Source of the DNA: Celoporthe dispersa
Lineage: Eukaryota; Ascomycota; Sordariomycetes; Diaporthales; Cryphonectriaceae
Assembly (NCBI GenBank): GCA_016584495.1
Contig: WAID01000013.1
Coordinates: 434,001-498,000 of the forward strand
Length of the DNA stretch: 64,000 nt
Direction of reading: 5' to 3'
In this document: in pieces, positions 55,701 to 64,000 of the stretch
Layout: each line of letters starts with the position of its first letter
How positions within the stretch are numbered: position 1 is the stretch's first letter
Translations under genes and position numbers: made by a program
The notes under the pieces: model-generated
What the model saw: the letters and a program-made list of their open reading frames with translations, nothing else
Databases searched by the model: none
What the model was told of the DNA's origin: nothing

Positions 55701-56106
55701 ATCTGTGTCGGTCTCGGAGACGGCGCAGGATGGCAAGTCGGTGGACAGGTTGAGGCCCGTACCATCCCCACCGGTATCTATCGAACTCGGTCGTGGAAGG
55801 GAGCGGGCGTGGGTGGAAGCCGGGGCTGTAAAGGTCGCGAGCTCATCCCGGGGGGGAAGGGAGAGGTGATGGGAGGTGTGTCGTCGCATTGTCGATCGGT
55901 ACCCTCTTGTTCTCGTCCTTGACGGCACTGCCCTCTGACAGAGTCTCAGCTCTTGAGACATTGTGGTTCTGCGACTCGGTCGTCTTGCCGCTGCCGACTC
56001 CGTTGCTGCTCTCATCCTCGCGTTTCGTTGCGGTCACTGTGGTCTGCTCTTGTTCCGGGCCACGTTCGCCCTCTGACGCTGCCATGTCCACCTCAGCAGC
56101 CGCCAT
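52772..56106 (-). CDS. TAPT1/Emp65-family ER membrane protein, frame broken once
   Basis: Exons are 54267-56106, 53553-54203 and 52772-53473 (introns of 63 and 79 nt, donors GTGAGT and GTTAGT). The first half (about 1-370) is disordered: Glu/Thr-rich start MAAAEVDMAASEGERG, then Ser/Pro/Arg sequences with putative phosphosites. The conserved membrane region follows at about 390-840, including LDASRMYHFIRAQSAVKLY, NAVNSYSNALLTLLMSNQFVEIKGSVFKRFE-type segments, SNQFVEIKGSVFKRF and VDWIKHAYINKFN, and then further hydrophobic helices. The family (human TAPT1, yeast Emp65) acts at the ER membrane in protein quality control and, in animals, development. A G7 run (55850-55856, plus strand) carries one extra base; removing it gives 1064 codons exactly, 1063 residues. 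Start at ATG 56106 is the first after a donor-like GTGAGT, so an upstream leader exon is possible. Confidence 0.88.
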
Positions 56107-56643
56107 AGCGACACTCACGTCGGGAAAGGATTTATTGATCTCGTTTTGACCATATCTTGAGCCTGGAGAGCAGCTAAAGAGGAGACGTTGGACCGGTCAG
56201 GCGCAGATAGCCAAAGGGATGGCCGTTGTTGGAATGGGAAGGGTAAGCTGGTCCGAATGTTTAGTGGATCGCTGCCCAGATTGGTCTGGAATGGTCACCA
56301 GCGTGTCGGGGAATTTAGAGGCTCTGACAGCCCTGAAAACCCCAAAAGCCTAGGCCATGACGTCGGCCAGGGAGCCCCTTTGCACCCCACTATCTCAGCA
56401 GCTGCAGGGTCCTGTCGATGCAGGGCACCGCACGGCAACCCGGTGGCATAGCTGGAGCGCAGCACAGCTCTCAACCCCTCACCGGGGCAATGTAATGTAA
56501 ACATCAAAGCTCCTACCTCAGGGCCTTGGCTCCAATCGTAGAACTTTTTTTTTTTTTGTGGAAGAAAATGGAATAGCTGTCAATCTCGATTTGACCTACA
56601 GAGCACCTCCAGCTTTCTTTTTCTTGTTTCTTTTCTTTTCAAT
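56107..56643. other. spacer between the TAPT1-like and metallo-beta-lactamase genes
   Basis: About 540 bp of promoter for the TAPT1-like gene and 3' flank of the next gene. A T10 run lies near 56548. No gene was seen. Confidence 0.5.
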
Positions 56644-57780
56644 CTACTTTCTGTTGACCGCAGATGATAGATCCCCAAGGAATTTCCACATGGTCTTCTC
56701 CTTGTATCCTTTCTTCTGCCAGTCATTCGCGGCCTCAGGAAAGAGATCGATGCCGTCCAACAGAGCTGTGTCGTGTGCAAATATGAACCACAAATTCGGA
56801 TCAGCATCAGCAGTCTGCGTCCGCTCAATCGTCTGGTCCGACAGTGCTTGATCAAAGCAAGACCTTGGCTCAAGGAAGGGTCCATCAGCTCTCCTGCCGC
56901 GTTCCGTATTCAACTGCCGGAACACAGCAGCTGGCCCGCCCCCTACTGATGACGGCAGCTGATCCGGCAGGGGGGAGATACGGTGAGGGACGGATCTCTC
57001 CGCCATGATGACAGAGATCGCCGCCCATCATGATGAAGGTGTCCTCTGCACCCGACTCCTCTCCAGCCGCCGAGGTCCGGGCGAGACCAGCCATGTGGCC
57101 CAGACAGTGGCCCGGCGTGTCGAGGAGATAGAACGACCCGTCCCCGAAGAAGTCAATCGCCGAGAAGGGTCCCGCTTTCAGATTGTGAGCTGCGAAGTCG
57201 ATCTCGCGGACTTCCCGACCGCCGAGGTCTTGTTCTGTCACCGGGGACTCCGGCTTCGTGGGATATCCCGGGAAGTGGGCGTCCTTGAAGCCGGGGCCCA
57301 CGACGAGCTCCGTACTCGACGGGAACGTTGTGGGATCGCCAGTGTGATCAAAGTGGTGGTGACTATCACATGGGTGAGAGGTCAGCCACGAGCAGGGCCA
57401 GGGAGCACTCAAGCCCACAACACATGCCTCCATATGACGCTATCTATCCCCTTGGGGTCCACGCCGTGTCTCTTGATGATGTCTGCAACATGCTCCCTGG
57501 CCTCCAGATCCCACCCGCTGTCCTTGACTGCCTGCTGGATCGTCGGGACGTATCTGGTGAGATCAAGGTGCACGCCTAGGTCGAACAGGGCCTTCTTCCC
57601 GTTCGAGCTCTCGACCAAGAACGACCAGGTCGGTGCTGTGGGAAAACCATCAAGACCCTCGGGTGGGGATTTGCACAGCTGATTGAATCTCATGCCACCC
57701 AGCCGCATGCTCGAGTCGATGATGCTGACTTTGGCTGCAGCCCCGGTGGGGACTGCGAACAGAGGCCGTTCTGCACACAT
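56644..57780 (-). CDS. metallo-beta-lactamase-fold hydrolase with a GC-AG intron, frame broken once
   Basis: Exon 1 is 57428-57780 (start MCAERPLFAVPTGAAAKV) and exon 2 is 56644-57362. The 65-nt intron begins GCATGT instead of GT and ends GATAG, with a GCTGAC branch; the junction rebuilds SVIW|SHHHFDHTGDP, giving the HxHxDH metal-binding motif (119-124). Later conserved features are GPGFKDAHFPGYP, FFGDGSFYLLDTPGHCLGHMAGL (with the third metal-ligand His), MMGGDLCHHGGEIRPS and, near the end, FIFAHDTALLDGIDLFP. This is the fungal branch of metallo-beta-lactamase proteins often annotated as lactonase-like; the substrate is unknown. A G6 run (56970-56975, plus strand) has one extra base, breaking the frame after IRPSPYL; corrected length is exactly 357 codons, 356 residues. 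Confidence 0.85.
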
Positions 57781-58927
57781 GATCCAAGCTCTGGGCACGG
57801 GAGTGAGAGGTTTCGGACCTGGTAACACCGTGGAGTTGACGTGATGGAGACGACTCCATGACGTTGCGTACGCTGTGCACCGGACCTTGGCCGCTCTTAT
57901 CATCTCATCGATAAGCTTGCGCTTGCCACTCAACCACTGTCGATCCTGTCACGCCTGTCTGTCACTTCTCGCAGACAGCGGGCCGCTCACGCAGAGAGCG
58001 GGCCGCTCCCCCTCTGGCACCTAGCCGAATGCGAGAGGGTGGACTCGTCCGCACAGACTGGCAAACATGCTAGCAAGCAACTCTCATCGCGGGAGAATGG
58101 CCCAGGAGAGGCTCAGACAGGCCAGGCCAGGACAGGCCAGATGGTCTTCGTGCTCTGCCAGGGCTTCACATGATCAGTACTAGCCGCCGACGGGTTTCCC
58201 AAAAATCCTCGAATAATAATTAGAATAAAAAAAATGCCCCCAAAACCAAACTCTCACGGACATAACCGATACCCGCACGAACAAAGATTCCACTGGTGAC
58301 ATCTCTCAACAAACGTTAGCGCATGGAGGGTCCCACAAGCTGCCCTGATTAATCACCTCTCTCTTCATCTGAAGGTGAAGGCCATGAACAAATGATGCTC
58401 CATTCAGCAGCACGTGTAAGGAGAGGACACCGCGGAGGCAGGCTGTCCACAACTATCCCATGAATTCCCCGAACGGCCCCCATCGCAACCCTTACTGGGG
58501 TCGTTATCGACCCGGAGATTCCATGGCATTGGGGGCGTTTTCTTGAGCGCTCGCGGCTCCGGCACGCCGACCCCTGGCGAAGTATTCGGGGGACCACAGA
58601 CCGACCGCGGCACCGACGCTGGCGGGGTTAAGCAAGCTATAGCGCAGAGCTCCCGGATTTTGTAGCTACTGTGTGACGCATGAGCGTGGAGAGCCAGTGG
58701 AGAGGCGTTGCAGATGCGATACAAAAACGTCTCAGGGCTCCATTGCGAAGTTAAAAAAAAAAAAGACAAAACACGAATACGTCCTCTCCTCCCATCCTCC
58801 CTCTCCAAGACCCTCTTGTCCAAACCCGGTTCCGCGCTGTTGAAACGATATCATCACCACAACAAGATATTGCCGCACCCAGTCTTCACAAACCCTCATC
58901 TTCATCGTCTTCATTCAGATCTTCAAG
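57781..58927. promoter_or_regulatory. divergent promoter region of the hydrolase genes
   Basis: About 1.15 kb between divergently transcribed metallo-beta-lactamase and dienelactone hydrolase genes. It contains a 20-bp tandem duplication and an AGGCC repeat cluster (58118-58141), and an A-rich segment around 58220-58240. No coding segment was seen. Confidence 0.45.
57971..58010 (+). repeat. 20-bp tandem duplication (two copies)
   Basis: Units GCAGACAGCGGGCCGCTCAC and GCAGAGAGCGGGCCGCTCCC are adjacent and differ at two bases. They share GCGGGCCGCT, which is near-palindromic and could bind a dimeric regulator; that is inference. Confidence 0.85.
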
Positions 58928-59897
58928 ATGGCCTCCAACCCTCCCGGGCAGTGCTGCACCATCGGTGTCAAGCATGAGTGAGTGTGCACGTTTTCCTTGC
59001 CTCATGCTCCTCTGACCCCCCTCTTCTTACTCCCTGGCCAGCGCGTGGTCTGGCTCCGACATGGAGAGACAGCCGAGCTAACCGATGCCATCCTCGCCCC
59101 TCCTCCCACAGAGGCGAGCCCACCGGCGCCATGATCAAGGTCGGCCAGTACGACGCCTACGTCGCCGAGCCCAAGGGCAAGAAGCACGAGGGTGCTGCGC
59201 TGCTGTACATCCAGGATGTCTTTGGCATCTGGCAGAACTCCAAGCTGATGGCCGACCAATTCGCCGCCAACGGCTACTACACCATCATCGTCGACATCCT
59301 CAACGGCGACGCCCTCTCGCTCGAACGCCCCGCGGGCTTCGACTTCATGAAGTGGCTCACCCAGGGCTCCGACGGGAAGAATCCTCACACCAAGGAGGCC
59401 ATCGACCCCATCGTCGAGCTGTCCCTGAACTACCTCAAGGAGCAGGGCTTCACCAAGATCGGCGGGCTGGGCTACTGCTTCGGTGCCAAGGTCAGCAGTC
59501 ACCCCTTCGCTGTGCATCCCACTCTCCCCGGCAGTCGTGTGTCACTGACCTTGTCTCTCCTGTCTCCGCTTCACAGTACGTCGTCCGCCACTACAAGAAC
59601 GGCATCAAGGTCGGCTACGTCGCTCACCCGTCCTTTGTCGACGAGGACGAGCTGGCCGCCATCACCGGTCCCCTGTCCATCGCCGCCGCCGAGACCGACG
59701 AGATCTTCCCCACCGAGAAGCGCCACAAGTCTGAGGAGATCCTGGCCAAGGTCGGCCAGCCCTACCAGATCAACCTCTACAGCGGCGTGGTCCACGGCTT
59801 CTCCGTCCGCTGCGACCTGTCCAAGAAGATCGAGCGGTTCTCCAAGGAGCAGGCCTTCCTGCAGGCTGTTGCCTGGTTCGACGAGTACCTGATCTGA
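58928..59897 (+). CDS. dienelactone hydrolase family protein
   Basis: Three exons: 58928-58977, 59112-59490 and 59577-59897 (donors GTGAGT and GTCAGC, sum 250 codons, 249 residues). The alpha/beta-hydrolase triad is intact: nucleophile Cys139 in GYCFGAK, Asp184 in AETDEIF and His216 in VVHGFSVR. The N-terminus MASNPPGQCCTIGVKHEGEP is typical of the fungal dienelactone hydrolase/AIM2 group. Family members hydrolyse dienelactones or related lactones and esters; the native substrate in fungi is usually unknown. There is no signal peptide or membrane segment, so it is probably cytosolic. It lies head-to-head with the metallo-beta-lactamase gene. Confidence 0.93.
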
Positions 59898-62770
59898 ACC
59901 GCCGGGCCGGGGGGTAGCGAGGCTGTGAGGGGCTCGTGTGTGTGCTCGCGAAACGACCAAAGGCAGTACGAGAGGAGATCTTGGTCGTCGTGTGTTGGCC
60001 GGAAGAGGAGAGATGCACCTCGAAATTTCAAATAGCAGACCGAGCACACAAAGCATTTGAACGTGATGAAACGTGGTTCTCTGCCATGGCACCAACGCAC
60101 TATATTCGTGACAAATCACATGTGTCGTGGGTGTACCTCAGCAAGCAAGCGCTCACCTAAGCTATGTTCATAAGCTGGCCCATGGGCCTTTGCCATTACA
60201 ACCCACCTGATCAGGCAAGGAAAGCGGCCCAGCTTCCACCAGACAACATCCTTGAGTCCAAGCCGTCTCGACTTTGCGATCATTCCTCAGCCCATTTTCT
60301 TTTCCCCTTCCGACTCTGACCGTCTCGAGAGACACGCCACCACAAGACCACGATGCCAGTTTTTGTGATGGGTCCTGGCACGGCGAGGCAGCTGCGATGA
60401 CGTCATTACAACTCACTATACCCTCGTTCGACCGTCGGATGAAATTAACCATGGTGTGAGCTGGTTGTGTCCCTTACATATCAGCCCAGGACGCAATCAT
60501 GTCGGAAGCCTTTTGGAAGAGCGGTGCAGCGTGCCGAAAGTTACACTGGTAGCCTAGGTAGTACGTACAATTTGTCTCCCAAGTCTTGCCCGGACGAGAG
60601 TAAACCGGTCTTGTCGTGAGGTCAGTGCTAAATAATAGTGCCTACCTAGTATAGGACCTCACTCTTGCGAGTGCAACAGCAACAAAATGTCCTGTGCGCG
60701 CTGTTAGCTTATCTGTGCGGAAAGACGTTCCAGCCTGCTGACAATCAACTTCTGGTTTGCCATTTGGTGATATAGAACCACATAATGCCGCCGCGGGCGA
60801 GACCTCTCAGCTACATTTCTAGTCCTCGTAATTGCCTGCTGAGCCTTTTTTCTTCCTTTCTTTTTTTTTCTTGCTTCCTTTTTGTTTAAGCTGAGCTAGG
60901 ACTCTTTTGTGATGAGATATACACGAGTTAGTGTCGGCGGTGAACTCTTGCGGCGAGTTCCAGCACCATCGCCGTCTCCCACAGTGCTGTTGAGTCTCTC
61001 GTTAACCACTTTATCAGCCATCCAAATGGGCTCGCTCCTATCCTCGGACTTGCTCCCTTTCTTGTGGAGAATACTGGCCACGCACTGATCCTATTTTCCA
61101 CAAGGACACAAACCCTTGGCTCGTCCTCTACACAATCACGCCTCTGAGGAAGCCGGCCACGACACCACTTTAATGGTGAGTTGGCGCCAGGCGACATATT
61201 ATCCAAAAGGACGCTGCAATAAGCGGATACCGCCCATTTAAACACTAGGATTCAAACCTATAATTCCTAGTATACTCTTCTCGGCTTCGACCTTGACTCC
61301 CATGAGCTTCGCGTACTCTGACCAATGACACAGATCTAGTCAATACAACTACAAAGTCCTAGCACACTGCCAGGCAGAGCAGCTCATTTCTGTGACGTCG
61401 TCGCCAACATCAGCTAGGCTGCGTCCGAGCCGCTGCCAGGTGCCAAATAGCATCCTCAGCCTCAGCGGGGGCCCTGCGGGTCTTGCTCCCTCCAGCTGCC
61501 GTGGCTGCCTGCAGTGGGCACGAAAAGCGGGCTGGTCGAGGGCTGGAAGCTTGGCGGTGATCCTTCTCGATCTGATAAAGGAGCAAAGGGATCACCAGTT
61601 TGCGATCTGATAAGGAGGGGGTCAAGCATCTTCGGACGTTATGTGTGTTGTCCTTCCGGATTATGCATAGTAATATGGTGGCCAATCTTATGAGGTGCAT
61701 AATATTGGCGAATACAGCTGGCTTGTCAAGCTGCCTTTGGATGATATCTGAAAAGAGAAGTCAAAATCAATCCATCTTTAGAAAGCATAGAACCGACTAG
61801 TTGATGAGATCGCCAGAAGACTTATGTCTACTTCTGATCACGCATCAGCAAGATTCTATTCACTATATTCTTCACAGAATCTAGGGAGGAGTGGCGAGGA
61901 CTGTGGAATCTAGTCCTTCATGCCAGCTATGAATTGACCACTGCCCCAGTGGCCATTTTCCGCCTCGATCCACCTGGTATATGCGATACTTTCGGGAGCA
62001 GGAGTTTGACGTAGGCTTTTGCTATGGTAGTCAGGCGAAGGATTCTGATACCGGCGACTGTGGCTCGACTGCAACGTACCGTCCCTATAGACAAACCAAT
62101 GTCATGGAGCGAGGTCGTGGAAATTGCCTCTTTGCTGAGTCGCCATTGACGTCGATCAATACCACATCCGCAATTTCGTCTCTTCCATCCTGTCAGCAGG
62201 AATCGCAACTGCTGATTATACGTATCCACAAGGAAAGGTCCAATGGATGGGGATAAAGGTCTCTAACGGTATGGTCAAATAGCTAGTCAGCCTTGTACTG
62301 AACCCCCTTGGCCCACTTCTGGTCTGGCCAATAATTACGGTTCTTGCGGCCTGTGGGCGGTCATTGTCCTTTGTCCATCTCCACCAGGTGGGTTATGTCT
62401 GAGGCAGATTCGAGTCGGGGAGCGAGGCTGCTGTGGATGCCTGTTTAAGACATTTCTGGCGAGCAGGCCAATTAGTTGAATGTTGAAGACCCATATGACT
62501 GTAGAGTGGGGTGGTGAGGTAGCCTTGCTGAGCTTGGAAGGATGCACAGCTCAGGTAAAGCATTGCAATATGCCTAGTAATCAAGCTGGTCAAGGGGAGT
62601 AGATCAAGATGTCTGTATTCATCTACGACTGTGTATAAATATCACGGAAGCCACCCAATTCTGGAAGCCAAAGCATCCCATTCTCTCATCACCTTCACGC
62701 ACAGGATCAATCTCAATCCTTCATTACATTTTCAAGAGTTTCTTCAGGAGAATCCTATCAGGAAAACAAA
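59898..62770. other. gene-poor spacer
   Basis: About 2.9 kb, AT-richer than the coding block. Short frames occur, for example an open segment on the minus strand at 60896-61092 ending RVYLITKES, and fragments near 61900-62260 on both strands. None has start, splice and motif support together. The right end holds the promoter of the small secreted protein. Confidence 0.45.
62634..62641 (+). promoter_or_regulatory. TATA box of the small secreted protein gene
   Basis: TATAAATA lies about 135 bp upstream of the ATG at 62771, followed by an A/C/T-rich leader, compatible with a promoter of a highly expressed secreted protein. Confidence 0.6.
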
Positions 62771-63112
62771 ATGCATTGCTCCAAGGTAATTAGACAATTT
62801 TTGCCCCAAAAAGTCTCTTCAGCCTGAGATAATGTGCAGAGCGGCTGACCACCCGACCAGAACATCCTCGTCCTTGCTGCTCTGGCCGTCGTGTCCGCCG
62901 CCCTTCCCAACGGCAACGGATTAGGCTCCGACATCGCCGCCAGACAGGACAACTGCATCTACGGCGGCGACTACTACACGTGCGTTGAGCGCGGCGAGGA
63001 TGATTGTGCGCTCGAGTGCACGTGCGACACCGAAAATCCGAACGCATGTCTGGTGTGCTCGAGCGAGTGTATCACTCGCGTCCAGAGCGAGGATTGCTCT
63101 GGTTGCTCTTGA
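62771..63112 (+). CDS. small secreted cysteine-rich protein (effector-like candidate)
   Basis: Two exons: 62771-62785 (15 nt, MHCSK) and 62861-63112, with a 75-nt intron (donor GTAATT, acceptor GACCAG, CTGAC branch); 88 residues. Splicing joins MHCSK to NILVLAALAVVSAA, forming a signal peptide (about 1-20). Neither exon alone encodes it. The mature part begins LPNGNGLGSDIAARQDN and contains ten cysteines in about 54 residues (pattern C-x7-C-x7-C-x3-C-x-C-x8-C-x2-C-x3-C-x8-C-x2-C), enough for five disulfides. The size, signal peptide and Cys density match fungal small secreted proteins, including effectors and wall-active peptides, but no family is recognised. It stands alone in an AT-richer, gene-poor region. 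Confidence 0.8.
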
Positions 63113-64000
63113 GCGGACCTCTGGGTTCTGAACACGGATGGCCTGGTGGCAGGAGAAGTAGCAATTCTCACAAAGGGCATTGGCTTGCATGGGAGAAAGC
63201 GGGTGGGCGGTGGAGAGTGCTCTCATTTCTAATTCCTTTGTTTTCTTATTCGGGAGGAGATCTCGGACTTGTAACAATACTGCCAAGAGGATTGTAGTGA
63301 GTAAGCGCTGGGTAGTACTTAAAGGTCCTTCCTTAACCACATCGGATTGAGAAATTACTTGTATATATATCTCGGTTGGCTTAAATCAGTTCCCGAAATG
63401 TGCTTCTGGAGGCAGAATTTTGAGAAGTATCAACAAGAGCTATAAACACGCTCAGGTGCGAATGTGAAGTCTGTTGAAGTAGAATTCAGCGCTTCCAAGA
63501 AAGCGATCTCACAAGTCTGTCGTTTGCAGCTGACCACTGACCAGGAGTCTCCTGAATTGTGAGAAGCTGATATTGTTTAAGAGGACTCTTCTCACTCTCA
63601 ATAGTTGATAGACAGTGCTAATCTGCGCTCTCCAAGGTGGATGCATGCAACTGCATGTATGAAATAGTCTGTAAATCAACCCAAGCAGTGTATATGTGGA
63701 GCGAAACGTCCTTGGGTGCTTCACTTTATGCTACCTTCACGTGATTCTTTCATATGAGCGCTGGATATCCAGCGGTTATCGTCGTAGGCACAGACACAAG
63801 TATCAAACAGTAGTAAGAGAAGTGTACATTCTATTAGGGTAAAGGAAGATTCATGGACACAGCCAGATGCATACTATCATGGATTCTTCCCTGAGACTCG
63901 CATACTTTCGCGTGCAGCCCAATAGTCGTGGAAGAGACCGTGGGTCCACGGCCCATGCTGTGTAGTGTGGCGTTAGAGCCTGCCCTCGGCTTAAATTATA
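63113..64000. other. gene-free right edge
   Basis: About 890 bp of AT-rich sequence after the small secreted protein gene. No coding segment, RNA gene or repeat was recognised. Confidence 0.5.

Noticed and set aside
60896..61092. Minus-strand open segment ending RVYLITKES
   Set aside because: Composition is coding-like, but no ATG, no family, and only a doubtful acceptor (AAAATAG) were found; reported only as part of the spacer.
61900..62280. Coding-like fragments near 62.0 kb on both strands
   Set aside because: Frames are short, disagree with each other and show no splice sites or known motif; a decayed element is possible but unsupported.
1..64000. CRISPR arrays, prophage, operons or a secondary-metabolite cluster
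   Set aside because: No repeat-spacer arrays, no PKS/NRPS/terpene or transposase signatures were found; the gene set is fungal housekeeping.

Overview
The window is nuclear DNA from a filamentous ascomycete (Pezizomycotina, most likely Sordariomycetes). Genes carry short GT-AG introns (about 55-150 nt) with CTGAC or CTAAC branch sites, are orthologues of fungal housekeeping genes on both strands, and are separated by pyrimidine-rich spacers full of microsatellites. Seventeen protein genes and one intron-containing tRNA-His gene can be supported. No CRISPR array, rRNA, intact transposon or secondary-metabolite cluster was seen.

Layout. 1-8.6 kb: Mediator subunit MED7 (-), a ZNF830/CCDC16-like zinc-finger protein (+) and an F-box protein with two RPEL-like repeats (-). 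8.6-17.9 kb: a 9.3-kb block with no convincing gene, dominated by homopolymers and purine/pyrimidine tracts. 17.9-25.6 kb: a small Cys-containing coiled-coil protein (+), a LAMTOR1/Ragulator-type lysosomal anchor (-), a secreted Ser/Thr-rich protein (+) and a five-exon gene of unknown family (-). 28.4-46.2 kb: a dense core block with a CDC4-like F-box/WD40 protein (+), BYE1-like PHD/TFIIS/SPOC factor (-), proteasome alpha3 (+), a PAP2 lipid phosphatase (-), a dynamin-like GTPase (-) and a GDP-mannose pyrophosphorylase alpha-type protein (+). 46.2-49.0 kb: AT-richer, gene-poor, with tRNA-His(GTG). 49.0-59.9 kb: a SAM methyltransferase of the trans-aconitate type (+), a WW/FF-domain protein of the Dre4/TCERG1 type (-), a TAPT1/Emp65 membrane protein (-), a metallo-beta-lactamase-fold protein with a GC-AG intron (-) and a dienelactone hydrolase (+). 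59.9-64 kb: gene-poor, with one small secreted cysteine-rich protein (+).

The genes are not an operon-like pathway. Shared themes are SCF ubiquitin ligases and the proteasome (two F-box proteins, PRE9), Pol II transcription and RNA processing (MED7, BYE1, Dre4-like, ZNF830-like) and membrane or lysosome biology (LAMTOR1-like, PAP2, TAPT1, dynamin).

The strongest structural observation is that seven of the seventeen genes have their conserved frame broken by one-base changes, most of them inside short G/C (once T) homopolymers. After allowing for each change every gene sums to a whole number of codons. This looks like homopolymer miscalling in the assembly rather than pseudogenization, and it means single-frame ORF reading misses real genes here. 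The F-box/RPEL gene and the five-exon unknown gene were recovered only by combining splice sites with frame switches.
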